Notes: a model not told the origin generated them from the letters alone. Positions 16,201 through 26,383 are shown, numbered from the stretch's first letter. The stretch: DNA of 42,032 nt from Defluviitaleaceae bacterium (GCA_009788055.1 WQSG01000023.1:1-42032); one strand, 5' to 3'. Translations and numbers: made by a program.

Positions 16201-19200
16201 TTAGCGGCAACTACAGGGCGTGGTTTAACACAGGTGCGTTGCGCCCCGACACAGACACGCTAAACGTGCGCCTTTCGGCACAGCGGGCAAACTTCGACAA
16301 GGCAGTACCGCAAAATATTACGCTTGACGCTTTCTGGAACGGAAACACCCTTGCAAGCGTGTATTGGGGCGGCACAGCCCTAACCGAGGGCGCAGATTTT
16401 ACCGCGGACGCAAATTCCGTAACCCTGAACAACAGCTTTTTGCAGGGCTTGCCCATAGGTAGCGCAACCGTATTTTTCAACTTTAACGGCGGCTCTGTTG
16501 CACGGCGGTTGACCATTACCGTGGACGATACCGCCCTTCCCGTTTTGGGCTACACATTCCACCAACCGCCGCGCCTTCCGTTTAACCAAACGGGTGCGCA
16601 CGGGCAAGGCAATGTGGAAATCACCTTCCCGGGCGGAAACCCGCCTGTTATGCGCGTAAACAAAACAGGCGGCCATTCGGACAACGGCTTTGCGGTAACA
16701 CTTAGGCTTCCCGTTGGCGTTGACCTTTCTCAATTCCCTAACCTGTATATCAGAATGCGAACCGCAAGCGGTTTGTCACACAATAACCTTCGTGTTGCCG
16801 TTGCACCGGGCGGTGCGCCCCTTGCGGCTTTAGGCGCGATGACGCCTATCGGCAACCTGTCAAACCACCATTTTGGCGGGATGACGGACTTTACAGATTT
16901 GCAAATTCCCATATCAGGCTCTAACCTGACGGGCGATGTACAAATTGCCGTGGGAATGCTGAACGCCCCCGCGCATACGATTGAAATAGCATATATCGGC
17001 CTTGTTCCCTATGACGAACTTGCAGACCCAAGCGCGACAATATCCCCGTCAACGGCGTATTTCGACCTGCACGTACCAACGGAAGTTGTCGTGAATGTAG
17101 CATGGAACGGCAACACCCTTACGCAAATTCACCGTAACGGTACGCCGCTTTTGCCCGCAACGGATTTTACCGTTGTCGCAAACCAAATAACAATAAGCCC
17201 TGCGTTTTTGCAATATCTTGCACAGGGCGTAACGGTTTTGACTTTCGAGTTTAGCGCAGGGCGCAGCAGCACTCTTACGATAAACGTCACCGACAGCAGC
17301 ATCCAAGACTCGGCTATTTATCCCGCGTATGCAAACTTTGACAAGGCAAACCCAACTGACATTGTTGTTGATATTACCCTAAACGGTAACAACTTCATGG
17401 GCATAGACGGGGTTACTGCAGGCAATGGGTTCCGTGTGTACGATAACGGCGCACAGGTTGTATTTAACAGCGCGTACTTGATATCACGCGACAACGGCCC
17501 TGCCGTGTTTACGTTCAGGTTCAGCGCGGGGCAAAACGCCACGTTCACCATTAATATATCGGACTCTACCCCATTAACCGTACCGCGTTACTACACCTTT
17601 GACACGGATAAAACCCCGCTGTTTTCGTTTAACCAAAACGCACACGCCAACACATCCGTAACATGGTTGCCAACGGGTGCTAACAACGAACCGGGAGTAA
17701 TTCAAGTTGTCGCACGAAACAGAGGTGACATGATTGTAATTCCCTTTGATTTAGGCGCGTTGACCCTTGGCGATTTTGAGTCTATACGGATACGCCTTGC
17801 CGCAGTGGCAGGAGATTCAACACACAAACCCTTTGGTGTAGTTGCTACCGCAACAGGTGAGTTTCCTCACGTAATAGAAAACGCCGCAAATACCAGAATC
17901 GCCACTTCTGCGGGGAATATCTTAACCAACACGAATGCATGGAGTACACACACTATTGCGCTTAACCCCGGTGCGTTAAGCCACTTGACAGGTATCGTTT
18001 ATTTGGGCTTTGGCATTCCTGCGCACCACAATCCCGATAATCCCGCAACTTTCCAAATCAGCGAAATAGAGTTAATCATGCGGCCGGGTGCAATTCCAAA
18101 CGCGGTGCTTACACCAAATACCGCCACTTTTGATGTTGCGCACCCTGCGGATATTTCCGTGGAAATGGAACTAAACGGCAATACCCTTGACAGGATAACA
18201 GATGGCCCGGAAAGTCTTTTACAAGACTTGGATTTCACCATAAGCGGCAACACAGTAACTTTCTGCCGCTACATCATTGCAGGATGGGGGCTTGGCACAA
18301 CAACGCTGTTATTCCACTTTGCACCGGGCGAAAACAGAACGCTTACCATTTCCATTATCGACAGTAACGAGCCGCCACCACCACCGCCACCCGCACTTGT
18401 AATCCGCCACACATTTGAACAACCTCTTGACGGTGTAAGACCTACGCCATACACGAATGTTGGGCAAAGTGCATCGGCAAGTTTCCCCGGTGGGGATGTT
18501 ATGCGCATTACTAAAGTTGGCGGGCATTCAACTCACGGGGTAATCATACCGTTTGACTTGGGTACTACAACCTTGGCAGATTATTCGCATTTCAGAATAC
18601 AAACAAGACCGGGCGCAACTCCCGGTGATTTAGGGCATAAACAATTCCACGTTGAGGTAATGGCAGGGCATGATGCCCTCTTCACCGGTTTCGGAAATAA
18701 TGCGGCAAACAGGCTTATTCCATTGGCGCAGTTCAATTTCAATGATAATCCGCTTACCATTAACCAAGCGATACGCCCCGAAGTTGGAAGCCTTACAGGG
18801 GAAATCAGCATTGCAATAGGATTGAACAGTGCTACAGCGCATAATCTTGATATCATTGTTATCGAACTTGTCCCCATCCCAACAGGTGCAACCGCCGTCC
18901 TTGGCGCAAGCGTTCTTGTTGCCGACAACAACCCCGCGATTAGCATACACGTACCAACTACGGCAAACCGCGGCGACTACGTTACCGCATACTTTTATCT
19001 GGACGAAAACCCGGGCGTAAATTTTGCTGGCTTTAACGTCACCTTCGACCCTGATGTACTTTCGCCAATGTTGCTTTCGGAAAACAATCTTTACGCGGGG
19101 CATCCCGCAAGCGGTGCGCTTGGCGGATTGGTCTTTGATGGCGGAAGGTATCACCCCGCCCCGCAAAGCCCCGCAACAATAAGTTTCACCGCACCGTCAA

Positions 19201-20447
19201 ACACAAACGCGACAGGCAGGCTTGGTTTTATCCGCTTCAAAGTGGCAACAGAAGCCGCCCTTGAAGCAACTACAATTCGCGCAGAACACGGCGTTGCGGC
19301 AAACGCGGCATGGGATATTTTTGACATTTCAGACGCTACCGCCACCATTACAATAGAAGGGGTGTACTGCAATTGCATCCACTGCCAAAACTGCAACTGC
19401 GAAGTTTCTGCATACGGCGCGTTTAGCGGCGTGACGGGCGCACCGTGGCGGCTGTACTACTGCGGTATGCTGGTTGTTGACGGCGGGCATATTTCCAACG
19501 CAGGAGCGTTTGGCCCGTGGCATACGCACCGCGCCGATATTTCCGAAATTGCATTTACCGCCGAAATAACGGCAGGGGCATCCGTTCAACGTATGTTTGA
19601 AGGCATGACCAACCTAACAGAACTCGACCTTTCCGCATGGGACACAAGCGGCGCAACAAGCATGAGCAATATGTTTTACGGTGCTGTGTCGTTGCGGCAA
19701 CTTACCCTTGGCGAACATTTCCGTTTCGGCAACGACAACCCCGCCTTGCCGCCGATAACGCAAAACGCAACCCACAGCGGACGCTGGCAAAACGTAGGCA
19801 CAGGCACGGCGCAAAATCCGCAAGGGTTACACGCATTCACATCCGATGAACTGGTGCAGTTCTACCGCACACAGGGCATTTCGGATACATGGGTTTGGCA
19901 AGCCGCCGCCCCGGAAATTCACCCTGATTCCCTAATCGTAATACTGGACCTTAACAACGGAAACTTCACAGGACTTCCGCCCGGCATAGTTTTTGTAACG
20001 CCGCCCGCGCTTGGTCTTGCGTCACCGCCCGCGTTAGTTGTTGCGCCCGGCGACAGTGTAGGCATTTTGCCAATAATGCCTACCGCCGCCGTACCCGCCG
20101 CAATCACAAGAGACGGCTACCGCTTCACGGGCTGGCATGAAATTGTTGACGGCGAATACATCCGCCGAACCGATAATTTCATCCCGCAAGAACACACCAC
20201 GCTGGTTGCAAGATGGGAAGAAATCCCGCGTGACACCGATTTTATCGTGGGCAACGTAAACGGCGACAACCGCATAACATCTGCCGATGCAACCATGATT
20301 GCACGATGGCTAGCCGGCCAAACCGTACCCGATTTTTGTAGCCTTGCCGCCGACATTAACGGTGACGGTTGCGTAACCGTAGCCGATGTGCTGTTGCTTG
20401 CAAGGTGGCTGGCAGGTCATAATGTTTCCCATTTGATAGCGCACTAG
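13266..20447 (+). CDS. Giant secreted GH8 glycoside hydrolase with two dockerins and a cohesin-like module
   Basis: The 2,393-residue product has approximately this module order. Signal peptide 1-32; dockerin 52-109 ([24 protein letters not shown]); Fn3-like 195-262; jelly-roll CBM-like 272-445; Fn3-like 449-538; GH8 545-988; X2-like 997-1091; CBM-like 1092-1252; X2-like 1256-1348 and 1350-1436; CBM-like 1438-1608; X2-like 1610-1701; a polyproline linker; CBM-like 1712-1873; cohesin-like 1879-2033; a Cys-rich knuckle ([12 protein letters not shown]); a BspA-like DUF285 segment 2052-2210; an InlB-type repeat 2222-2320; dockerin 2328-2392 ([24 protein letters not shown]). In GH8 the general acid is the Glu of [10 protein letters not shown], and VDAWRV is a candidate base region. 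The domain resembles reducing-end xylose-releasing oligoxylanases (Rex). ATG 13266 has GAGGAGG upstream. It is a single-gene transcript. Substrate is inferred; module borders are by eye. Confidence 0.88.
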   Translation: MKISNRTSGTFSKLVALILVVTLSCSVLPVVAHGNYIAGEPQSEVQSLPLWGDVDNDGELTLNDASLIREFLARGAEIDIDLDIADFNRDGIVTLHDVLLIQREVAQAALRFPAPNAGIDFVNENLTGLVYNAQHTIAGVNRTADAQGLVPIDAAWFGQNVSVVRAAFGENTASLPQYLAIPQRPSTPQPTATRTDPDLDNGTITNVNDTMEWRASTAASWQNVAQGATTITDLAAGSYQVRVRAVSGASFASAAANVTVFQVRPPVDQSRSVLIDFENFNLGAWTQFTRGDSDPIITVVADPAAPGERSMQVVVRGHNQAPIIPAYLPFALEEYATISLRIRMQTGTLTGNNFQVFASHSSAEAGNFVRWGFGNNASAGHQFANLRIATSAENSFTSSDWTYITATINTTASTANLQGNIYLALGINTNTNATFMIDDIVLTLCDSFTMPEPGYCVPMPTLYSVTPRTITVNEITPPPTGQSVQFGINTVNYPPTQWQTSRTFSGLTPNTRYYVFARSAANDYFIAGHPSEPLTVTTLQDEPIVVPVNGAAETGEYRNLFVEFEIATQEEVDARLQQTWYRLFECSILMDGTPPPHNHRYRLFYVMPNDPTMGYILDSGGGMENSADVRSEGMSYGMMLAVQMDEQEIFDKLWRWTYNYMWHPYDRSQPLTGRGNNASWGYFAWRLIVNPNGTVTIADGAPAPDGEIFFITALLFASHRWGDGDGVLDYGRHARQIMFDIINRTGLPQGDNHRPLFNLQNHLPVMSTMGPMQNHSNHSYIVAHFFDIWAEEIEYDYRHWDIWGGEAAALANAEFFREAARKGREFLATTIPPQHGLAPERVHFDGTPIPCATGHLGLWVDAWRVAGNIAMDNAWWGRNQPFATQHAHTMQSWLARPEFNERPGGRFTYPSAFFIDGQPAFAKAPDTSPGFVGNNAVASLSATHDLARDFVQHFWETNMTPGRWRYFDGCLYFFSLLSLSGNYRAWFNTGALRPDTDTLNVRLSAQRANFDKAVPQNITLDAFWNGNTLASVYWGGTALTEGADFTADANSVTLNNSFLQGLPIGSATVFFNFNGGSVARRLTITVDDTALPVLGYTFHQPPRLPFNQTGAHGQGNVEITFPGGNPPVMRVNKTGGHSDNGFAVTLRLPVGVDLSQFPNLYIRMRTASGLSHNNLRVAVAPGGAPLAALGAMTPIGNLSNHHFGGMTDFTDLQIPISGSNLTGDVQIAVGMLNAPAHTIEIAYIGLVPYDELADPSATISPSTAYFDLHVPTEVVVNVAWNGNTLTQIHRNGTPLLPATDFTVVANQITISPAFLQYLAQGVTVLTFEFSAGRSSTLTINVTDSSIQDSAIYPAYANFDKANPTDIVVDITLNGNNFMGIDGVTAGNGFRVYDNGAQVVFNSAYLISRDNGPAVFTFRFSAGQNATFTINISDSTPLTVPRYYTFDTDKTPLFSFNQNAHANTSVTWLPTGANNEPGVIQVVARNRGDMIVIPFDLGALTLGDFESIRIRLAAVAGDSTHKPFGVVATATGEFPHVIENAANTRIATSAGNILTNTNAWSTHTIALNPGALSHLTGIVYLGFGIPAHHNPDNPATFQISEIELIMRPGAIPNAVLTPNTATFDVAHPADISVEMELNGNTLDRITDGPESLLQDLDFTISGNTVTFCRYIIAGWGLGTTTLLFHFAPGENRTLTISIIDSNEPPPPPPPALVIRHTFEQPLDGVRPTPYTNVGQSASASFPGGDVMRITKVGGHSTHGVIIPFDLGTTTLADYSHFRIQTRPGATPGDLGHKQFHVEVMAGHDALFTGFGNNAANRLIPLAQFNFNDNPLTINQAIRPEVGSLTGEISIAIGLNSATAHNLDIIVIELVPIPTGATAVLGASVLVADNNPAISIHVPTTANRGDYVTAYFYLDENPGVNFAGFNVTFDPDVLSPMLLSENNLYAGHPASGALGGLVFDGGRYHPAPQSPATISFTAPSNTNATGRLGFIRFKVATEAALEATTIRAEHGVAANAAWDIFDISDATATITIEGVYCNCIHCQNCNCEVSAYGAFSGVTGAPWRLYYCGMLVVDGGHISNAGAFGPWHTHRADISEIAFTAEITAGASVQRMFEGMTNLTELDLSAWDTSGATSMSNMFYGAVSLRQLTLGEHFRFGNDNPALPPITQNATHSGRWQNVGTGTAQNPQGLHAFTSDELVQFYRTQGISDTWVWQAAAPEIHPDSLIVILDLNNGNFTGLPPGIVFVTPPALGLASPPALVVAPGDSVGILPIMPTAAVPAAITRDGYRFTGWHEIVDGEYIRRTDNFIPQEHTTLVARWEEIPRDTDFIVGNVNGDNRITSADATMIARWLAGQTVPDFCSLAADINGDGCVTVADVLLLARWLAGHNVSHLIAH

Positions 20448-20457
20448 CACTCCCCTA

Positions 20458-20485
20458 CCCCCGCATTAACTTGCGGGGGTTTTTT
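20458..20485 (+). terminator. Rho-independent terminator of the GH8 gene
   Basis: The stem CCCCCGC / GCGGGGG (20458-20464 and 20473-20479) is followed by six T. Confidence 0.88.
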
Positions 20486-20551
20486 ATTTTCCTATATGCA
20501 CAAGCCAAAATTTGTATTACAATGGAAAAAAAAGTCGAGGGAGTGCGAAGC

Positions 20552-21709
20552 GTGGCGAAGAAAAAAACGGCAGAGTCTAAAAAAATCAAAGAGGTAGTTC
20601 CTTTTGAGGACCAGCAAGCGAAAGAGGAAGCGTTAAGCAACGCACTTGCCAACATAGAAAAACAGTTTGGCAAGGGCGCGGTAATGAAAATGGGCGAAAA
20701 AATGGGCGACATGAATATTCCTGTTGTAACCACGGGGATATTGAGTGTGGACGTTGCGCTTGGCGTTGGGGGCGTACCGAAAGGGCGCATAGTTGAAGTG
20801 TACGGGCCGGAGTCTTCGGGAAAGACGACGCTGGCATTGCATATCGTGGCGGAAAGCCAGAAGCTTGGCGGCATTGCAGGGTACGTTGACGCGGAACACG
20901 CCATGGACCCTGTTTACGCAAAGAAACTTGGCGTGAACATAGATGAGCTGTATATTTCGCAGCCCGATGACGGAGAACAAGCACTGGAAATTGCGGAAGC
21001 AATGGTTCGCTCTGCGGCGATTGACGTGGTGGTAGTGGACTCTGTTGCGGCGTTGGTTCCCCGCACGGAAATTGAGGGCGAAATGGGGCAAGCAACCGTG
21101 GGGCTTCAAGCGCGGTTAATGTCGCAAGCACTTCGCAAACTTACGGGCATAACAAGCAAAACAAATTGCATAGTCATTTTTATAAATCAGCTTAGAGATA
21201 AAATCGGGGTAACGTATGGCAGTCCCGAGACAACAACGGGCGGACGCGCTCTGAAATTCTATTCCAGTGTGCGCGTGGATATCCGCCGTGCGGAAGCAAT
21301 CAAGGTTTCCGACAGTCAGGTGGGCAACCGCACAAAAATCAAAATTACTAAAAATAAGGTCGCACCGCCGTTCCGCACCTGCGAGGTTGATATAATGTAC
21401 GGCGAAGGCATTTCAAAAGAAGCCGACATTTTAGACCTTGCCGCGCAACACGGTATTGTGCAAAAAAGCGGCTCGTGGTTTTCCTATGGCGAAATGCGTC
21501 TTGGGCAAGGGCGCGAAACGGCAAAGACATTCCTGCGCGAAAACACGGAAATCCGCGGCGAAATTGAAAACGCCGTTCGCGAAAAATATGGCATGAAGCC
21601 CTTGGAAGCCTTGTCAGCACCCGAAAATTACGTTAAAGTTGACCCTGCAACACTCGACAGCGACGATGATTCTTTAGAAATTGAAATAATGGACATAGAC
21701 GAGGAGTAG
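20552..21709 (+). CDS. recA: Recombinase A (RecA)
   Basis: RecA forms filaments on single-stranded DNA, drives strand exchange and triggers SOS cleavage. The 385-residue protein has Walker [14 protein letters not shown], the VDAEHAMDP block, Walker [16 protein letters not shown], the L1/L2 regions with [22 protein letters not shown], and an acidic C-terminal tail. GTG at 20552 is chosen because GAGGGAG lies 8 nt upstream; ATG 20522 has no site. No CGAAC-N4-GTTCG LexA box is visible between the previous terminator and the start. prs follows 4 nt later. Confidence 0.96.
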   Translation: MAKKKTAESKKIKEVVPFEDQQAKEEALSNALANIEKQFGKGAVMKMGEKMGDMNIPVVTTGILSVDVALGVGGVPKGRIVEVYGPESSGKTTLALHIVAESQKLGGIAGYVDAEHAMDPVYAKKLGVNIDELYISQPDDGEQALEIAEAMVRSAAIDVVVVDSVAALVPRTEIEGEMGQATVGLQARLMSQALRKLTGITSKTNCIVIFINQLRDKIGVTYGSPETTTGGRALKFYSSVRVDIRRAEAIKVSDSQVGNRTKIKITKNKVAPPFRTCEVDIMYGEGISKEADILDLAAQHGIVQKSGSWFSYGEMRLGQGRETAKTFLRENTEIRGEIENAVREKYGMKPLEALSAPENYVKVDPATLDSDDDSLEIEIMDIDEE

Positions 21710-21713
21710 CAAA

Positions 21714-22703
21714 ATGATTAGAACAGCGTCAATCCCCACCATAGGCCCCATCAAAGTTTTTTGCGGAAACGCAAACAGAGGAATGGCAAAAAATGTTGCA
21801 ACCCACTTGAATTTAGAACTTGGCGATACCGAAGTGGGCAAGTTTTCCGACGGCGAAACAAAAGTTGTGGTAAACGAGACTGTTCGGGGCGCGGATGTTT
21901 TCATCGTGCAATCTACCAGCCCGCCCGCCAACGACAATTTAATGGAACTTCTTATAATGATAGACGCAATGCGGCGTTCGTCTGCGGGGCGCATTACGGC
22001 GGTTATTCCGTATTACGGATATGCAAGGCAAGACCGCCGCGCACGTTCCCACGACCCGATAAGCGCGAAGCTTGTTGCAGACATGATAACCTCCGCCGGC
22101 GCAAACAGAATCCTTACAATGGACTTGCACTGCCCGCAAATTCAAGGCTTTTTCAATATTCCGCTGGACCATTTAAAAGGCGTTTACCTGTTTGCGGATT
22201 ATTTTCAAAGCAAGGCGGGGCTTGGCGATTCCCTTGAAGATGTCGTAGTTGTTTCGCCCGACCTTGGCAGTGTTGCACGTTGCCAAGGCTTCGCGGATAT
22301 ATTGGAAGTACCCCTTGCAATCGTTGACAAACGCCGCCACAACGACAAAAAAGTTGAGATGGCGCATTTCATAGGCAATGTGAAGGGCAAATACGCGATT
22401 CTTTTGGACGACGTGTTGGCAACGGGCGGCTCGTTGTGCAACGCGGCAAGAACCGTTATGGAGCATGGCGCGAAGGCGGTTTTCGCTTGTGTCACGCACC
22501 CAATTCTTTGCGGAGATGCGGTGGAAAATATCGTAAAATCTCCAATTGAAGAGATTGTTACGCTGGACACTATCGAACTTTCGCCCGAGAAACGAGCCGA
22601 CAAAATCAAGGTGCTTTCCGTTGCAAAATATGTAGGCGAAGCAATAAATTGTATTCACAATAACCAGTCTATAGGGGAGCTTTTCCGCACAATGGGCGGG
22701 TAA
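21714..22703 (+). CDS. prs: Ribose-phosphate pyrophosphokinase (Prs)
   Basis: Prs makes PRPP from ribose 5-phosphate and ATP. PRPP feeds HisG and nucleotide synthesis. The 329-residue protein has the N-terminal KVFCGNANRGMAKNVA block, the ATP-binding RQDRRARS, the metal-binding DLHCPQIQGFF, and the PRPP loop LLDDVLATGGSL. GAGGAG precedes ATG 21714, and the gene follows recA by 4 nt, so they are probably co-transcribed. It is a class I Prs, slightly longer than usual at the N-terminus. Confidence 0.96.
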   Translation: MIRTASIPTIGPIKVFCGNANRGMAKNVATHLNLELGDTEVGKFSDGETKVVVNETVRGADVFIVQSTSPPANDNLMELLIMIDAMRRSSAGRITAVIPYYGYARQDRRARSHDPISAKLVADMITSAGANRILTMDLHCPQIQGFFNIPLDHLKGVYLFADYFQSKAGLGDSLEDVVVVSPDLGSVARCQGFADILEVPLAIVDKRRHNDKKVEMAHFIGNVKGKYAILLDDVLATGGSLCNAARTVMEHGAKAVFACVTHPILCGDAVENIVKSPIEEIVTLDTIELSPEKRADKIKVLSVAKYVGEAINCIHNNQSIGELFRTMGG

Positions 22704-22721
22704 TATAGGTGGGTGGGGGCA

Positions 22722-23291
22722 ATGTCAAAAAATATCGGCGAATTGCAAAAATATTTTGCAGGGCTGAATTTTGCGCAGAAAAAAGAATTCATCTCCAATT
22801 TAAAACAGAAATTGGAGACTGTGGACAGCGCGCCGCATAGGCGGCTTTTGGAGGAGTGCGTTCAGGCATATAATGCCGAGGTTCGCAAACGCAACGAAAA
22901 AGCCGGCTTCGCGCCAAAACCAAAAATGCCCGACATTTCCCCCGACACCTTTGCCCGCGCACTGGCAACTTTACTTTACGGCAACAACACGGATATCAAA
23001 ACGCGCATTTTGGGCAAGTGGCAACGCGAACCCGACGAGGGCAATTTTTATTACATCTTCAACGACGACGGCACGTTTGAAACAAACGAGTACGAGGGCG
23101 CACCCGAACCCGACGGCATATTGCGCGGAAATTTCACCGTCGGCTTGGACAAAACCGTCCTGATGGAGCCGCATGAAAAGCTGAAATTTACCGCTCTCAT
23201 GTTCTCCCAAACAGGCGACAGTTTAATTATCACACTAAAAGACGGGATGGCGTTTGAGTACAAAAAACAGTTGACATTCCCAACGAATTAA
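22722..23291 (+). CDS. Hypothetical protein with lipocalin-like C-terminal half
   Basis: The 189-residue protein has no signal peptide. Residues 1-75 look helical and charged (LNFAQKKEFISNLKQKLE, HRRLLEECVQAYNAEVRKR). The C-terminal ~95 residues read as beta strands with GKWQREPDEGNFYYIFNDDGTFETNEYEG, a pattern of small lipocalin-like or DUF-type barrels. ATG 22722 is preferred; GTG 22713 is also possible. It follows prs and holds the -35 box of the T-box operon in its last codons. I do not recognise the family. Confidence 0.6.
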   Translation: MSKNIGELQKYFAGLNFAQKKEFISNLKQKLETVDSAPHRRLLEECVQAYNAEVRKRNEKAGFAPKPKMPDISPDTFARALATLLYGNNTDIKTRILGKWQREPDEGNFYYIFNDDGTFETNEYEGAPEPDGILRGNFTVGLDKTVLMEPHEKLKFTALMFSQTGDSLIITLKDGMAFEYKKQLTFPTN

Positions 23292-23299
23292 TGTACTAT
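23271..23299 (+). promoter_or_regulatory. Sigma-A promoter of the T-box operon
   Basis: TTGACA (23271-23276), a 17-nt spacer, and TACTAT (23294-23299). The -35 box lies inside the 3' end of the preceding gene, and the leader begins a few bases downstream. Confidence 0.75.
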
Positions 23300-23305
23300 C
23301 TCTTA

Positions 23306-23611
23306 CCATAAACCGTTGAAGCGGAAGTAAAGACTTTTTCGCGCTTTACAGAGAACCTGTAGCCGAACAGAATCGTTCGGCATTGCTGAGAGCAGGTGAG
23401 TTGCGTATTGTCATAATGGGCCGCGGAGGGCATGGTCAAAGGCGAGAAATCGCTTAGTATTCCATGACGTGCGCATACGTTAGTTGCGAGGGGTATGTTG
23501 GTATCCTGTAAAGGGCGCGGCATTTATGCGGCGAATCAAGGTGGCACCGCGGGTTACATATGTTATCCGTCCTTGACAAATTTATTTTGTTGAGGAGGGA
23601 TATTTTTTTTT
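23306..23611 (+). promoter_or_regulatory. T-box riboswitch leader, probably tryptophan-specific
   Basis: The conserved T-box AAGGTGGCACCGCGG lies at 23538-23553, with CCGTCCTT on the 3' side of the antiterminator. Upstream, stem I contains an AGTA element near 23335 and an AGAGA/CTGAGAG stem-loop region. Pairing GCGG with CCGC around 23331/23435 and GAC with GTC leaves ATAATGGG as the 3' side of the specifier loop, in which UGG (Trp) followed by a purine is the best codon reading; AUG (Met) is the alternative. Uncharged tRNA would favour the antiterminator. Downstream is a TrpX-like transporter, not a tRNA synthetase, which fits Trp uptake control. Confidence 0.85.
23565..23611 (+). terminator. 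T-box leader terminator
   Basis: ATCCGTCCTTGACAAA (23565-23580) pairs with TTTTGTTGAGGAGGGAT (23585-23601), with one mismatch and some G-U pairs. Nine T follow (23603-23611). The 5' arm shares the CCGTCCTT segment with the antiterminator, so the two structures are mutually exclusive. Confidence 0.8.
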
Positions 23612-23735
23612 AAAGACCTTGGGGACTCCGCCCCCAAACCCCCGCAAGGGGATTTCATCCCCTTGACCCCTATCACGAACCTGCGCAAAGCGCAGGTTCA
23701 GATTAAAGTTTTTTATCGAACTTTTTTTCAAAAAA
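23612..23735. repeat. Composite palindromic intergenic element, copy 3
   Basis: It begins AAAGACCTTGGGG and CCGCCCCCAAACCCCCG, the reverse complement of the ends of the other copies. The centre is a perfect hairpin at 23677-23699 (GAACCTGCGC, loop AAA, GCGCAGGTTC), and ATTAAAGTTTTTT arms follow. It lies between the T-box terminator and the transporter start codon and therefore forms part of the read-through mRNA. Confidence 0.7.
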
Positions 23736-23755
23736 TAAAAATGGAGGTTTTTCTT

Positions 23756-24712
23756 ATGAAAAAATTGTTGGCTTTTTTAATGCTGTGTATGTTTGTTTTT
23801 TCTGCGTGCGGCGGTACGGACGGCGGTGCGGGTGAATCTGCCGTAACGGTGGGCATTGTGCAAATGATGGAGCATCCTTCGCTGGATTTAATCCGCACGT
23901 CTTTCTTGGAAGAGATGGAGCGGCTTGGCTACGGCGATATTGATTTTGATGTGCGAATCGGGCAAGGCGATATGACCTCCTTGACTGCGATTGCGCAAAT
24001 GTTTGTGGGCAACGAGGTTGATTTGATTATGGCAATTGCCACACCCGCCGCGCAAGCGGCAGCCGCTGCCACCGGCGATATTCCCGTTATTTTTGCGGCG
24101 TCAACAGACCCTGTTGCGGCAGGGCTGGTTGCCGATTTGGACTACCCCGACACAAATGTTACAGGCACATCAGACATAATTTGTGTGGAATCCATTTTCA
24201 CCTTTGCGAAGGAACTTGTGCCCGAAGCCCGCACTTTTGGTTTTGTGTACAATTTGGGGGAAGTAAATTCCGTTTCCGTTATTAATAATGCCAAGGAATT
24301 TTTTGCACTGCATGGGTTAGAATATCGGGAAGCGACCGTAACAAGCACGGCAGATGTTCAGCAAGCGGCACTGTCGCTGGTTGGGCAGGTTGATGCATTT
24401 TTTACACCCATTGATAATACGGTTGCGTCTGCAATGCCTGTGTTCGCCCGTGTCGCGATAGATGCAGGGTTGCCCATTTTCACAGGGGCAGACTCTATGG
24501 TTATGGACGGCGGGCTTGCAACCGTTGGCATCGACTACGCCATCTTGGGCGCGGAAACCGCCGCTATGGTTTCGCAAGTGCTTGGCGGCGCGGCAATCGC
24601 GGATGTTCCTGTAAAACGCATGGAAGATTTCCGCACAATTGTAAATCGCGAAACAGCGGACGCGCTGGGCATTAGCCTTGAAGGTCTTGGCGCACACGTA
24701 GAAATTTATTAG
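23756..24712 (+). CDS. ABC transporter substrate-binding lipoprotein (TrpX-like)
   Basis: The 318-residue protein is a lipoprotein: MKKLLAFLMLC core, lipobox VFSAC with Cys18. The mature part fits the ABC_sub_bind (PF04392) family: VGIVQMMEHPSLD, the IPVIFAASTDPVAAGLV block, FGFVYNLGEVNS and FFTPIDNTVASA. Members such as streptococcal TrpX bind tryptophan or similar amino acids. ATG 23756 has GGAGG 8 nt upstream and lies behind a T-box leader, supporting an amino-acid substrate. It is the first gene of a three-gene transporter operon. Confidence 0.88.
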   Translation: MKKLLAFLMLCMFVFSACGGTDGGAGESAVTVGIVQMMEHPSLDLIRTSFLEEMERLGYGDIDFDVRIGQGDMTSLTAIAQMFVGNEVDLIMAIATPAAQAAAAATGDIPVIFAASTDPVAAGLVADLDYPDTNVTGTSDIICVESIFTFAKELVPEARTFGFVYNLGEVNSVSVINNAKEFFALHGLEYREATVTSTADVQQAALSLVGQVDAFFTPIDNTVASAMPVFARVAIDAGLPIFTGADSMVMDGGLATVGIDYAILGAETAAMVSQVLGGAAIADVPVKRMEDFRTIVNRETADALGISLEGLGAHVEIY

Positions 24713-24732
24713 TAATCACAGGGGGCAATAAT

Positions 24733-25635
24733 ATGACAATGGTAGCCTTTACCGGCGCGGTAGAGCTTGGGTTAATTTTCGCCCTGCTTGCCTTGGGAAT
24801 TTTTGTAGCATATCGAATTTTGGGCGTGCCCGACCTTACCGTAGAGGGTAGTTTTGCGGCGGGTGCGTCGGTAGGGGCTATGCTTGTTGTGGCGGGGCAT
24901 CCGTTTTTGGGGCTTGTGGCGTCTGCCGCCGTTGGCGCGGGCGCGGGGCTTGTTACCTCCGTGCTTCAAACTAAATTAAAAGTACAGCCAATTTTGGCAG
25001 GTATTCTTACAATGACGGCATCGTATTCCGTAAATTTGTACATCATGGGCGGGCGTTCCAACATCCCGCTTTTGCGTGAAGAAACCGTTTTCACTGCGGC
25101 AGGCCGCGTGATGAATAACGAACGGTTGCTGTTTTCCTTGTTTGTTACGGTTTTGGTTGGGGCGGCGTTGGGGCTTTTCTTCCACACGCGCCTTGGGCTT
25201 GCATTGCGAGCCACAGGCGATAATGACGAAATGGTGCGGGCTTCGTCTATCAATTCCGCTTTTACAAAAACAGTCGGGCTGTGTATCGCAAACGGAATTG
25301 CGGGGCTTTCCGGCGGGTTAATCGCGCAATATCAGGGCTTTGCGGATATTAACATGGGATTCGGCATGGTGGTTGTGGCAATGGCATCGCTGATTATCGG
25401 CGAGGCGGTTTTTGGAAGACGCTCCGTTATTTGGAACATCGCTTCCGTCATCGTTGGCGCGGTTATCTACCGTTTGATTTTGGCGTTCGCGCTTAGTTTC
25501 CGTTTTAACCCCGCAAATTTGCGGGCTATTTCCGCAATAATTGTGGCGGCGGCGATTTCCTTCCCCGCAATAAAACGCCAATGGGAATTATTTATGCTAA
25601 AAAGACGGGCGAAAAGAGGTGCAAAAAGTGCTTGA
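24733..25635 (+). CDS. ABC transporter permease (TrpY-like)
   Basis: The 300-residue integral membrane protein of the BPD_transp_2 type has about eight hydrophobic helices. The VPDLTVEGSFAAGASVGAMLV region and the TRLGLALRATGDNDEMVRASSIN loop, which contacts the ATPase, are typical of the permeases paired with PF04392 binding proteins. A CAGGGGGCA site precedes ATG 24733. The end overlaps the ATPase gene by 8 nt. Confidence 0.88.
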   Translation: MTMVAFTGAVELGLIFALLALGIFVAYRILGVPDLTVEGSFAAGASVGAMLVVAGHPFLGLVASAAVGAGAGLVTSVLQTKLKVQPILAGILTMTASYSVNLYIMGGRSNIPLLREETVFTAAGRVMNNERLLFSLFVTVLVGAALGLFFHTRLGLALRATGDNDEMVRASSINSAFTKTVGLCIANGIAGLSGGLIAQYQGFADINMGFGMVVVAMASLIIGEAVFGRRSVIWNIASVIVGAVIYRLILAFALSFRFNPANLRAISAIIVAAAISFPAIKRQWELFMLKRRAKRGAKSA

Positions 25636-26383
25636 GTTTGAAAACGTAAGCAAGGTTTTTCACCCCAACACGCAGAACGAACGTGTCGCGCTGGACAATG
25701 TTAGCCTAAGCCTTAAAGACGGCGATTTTGTAACCATAGTCGGCGGAAACGGCGCGGGCAAAACCACAATAATGAACGCGATTTCGGGCATATTTTTGGC
25801 AGACAGCGGCAGAATTTTATTGGACGGGGAAGACATTACCTTTCTGCCCGAATACAAACGGGCGCGGCATATAGGGCGGCTTTTCCAAGACCCAATGAAG
25901 GGCACCGCACCAAACATGACCATTGCCGAAAATTTGTACTTGGCATACCGCCAAGCCACGGGCCCGAAAATCGGGCGGTTCAGCATTGGAATAAGCAAGC
26001 CCATCATGAATTTTTTTCGTGAACAGCTTGCACAGCTTGATTTGGGACTGGAGAACAGGCTTAAAACAAAAATCGGGCTTCTTTCCGGCGGACAGCGGCA
26101 GGCAGTAACTTTGCTTATGGCAACAATTTGCACCCCCAAATTACTAATGCTGGACGAACACACCGCCGCATTAGACCCTGCCACGGGCGAAAAAGTCTTG
26201 CGCCTTACCAAGGAAATTATCGCAAGAGATAAAATCACAACCCTCATGATTACCCACGACATCCCCTCCTCCCTTGCCATGGGCAACCGCACAATAATGC
26301 TGGACGGCGGAAAAATTGCCATGGACATAAGCGGCGAAGAGCGCGAAAATATGACGGTGGAAAAATTATACGGGATGTTTTGA
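25628..26383 (+). CDS. ABC transporter ATPase (TrpZ-like)
   Basis: The 251-residue protein has Walker A GGNGAGKTT, the Q-loop GRLFQDP, the signature LSGGQRQA, Walker B LLMLDEH and the switch His in MITHD. GTG at 25628 (VLEFENVSKVF) is preferred over GTG 25619 because AAAGAGG is then 8 nt upstream. It completes the transporter operon; no terminator is obvious after it, and the next gene has its own promoter. Confidence 0.9.
   Translation: MLEFENVSKVFHPNTQNERVALDNVSLSLKDGDFVTIVGGNGAGKTTIMNAISGIFLADSGRILLDGEDITFLPEYKRARHIGRLFQDPMKGTAPNMTIAENLYLAYRQATGPKIGRFSIGISKPIMNFFREQLAQLDLGLENRLKTKIGLLSGGQRQAVTLLMATICTPKLLMLDEHTAALDPATGEKVLRLTKEIIARDKITTLMITHDIPSSLAMGNRTIMLDGGKIAMDISGEERENMTVEKLYGMF

Noticed and set aside
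18630..19166. 178-residue antisense frame in the GH8 gene
   Set aside because: Opposite the cohesin-like and CBM-like modules; no start signal or recognisable motif.
20486..20551. LexA-controlled promoter for recA
   Set aside because: No CGAAC-N4-GTTCG-type box could be seen in the interval, so I do not call SOS control.
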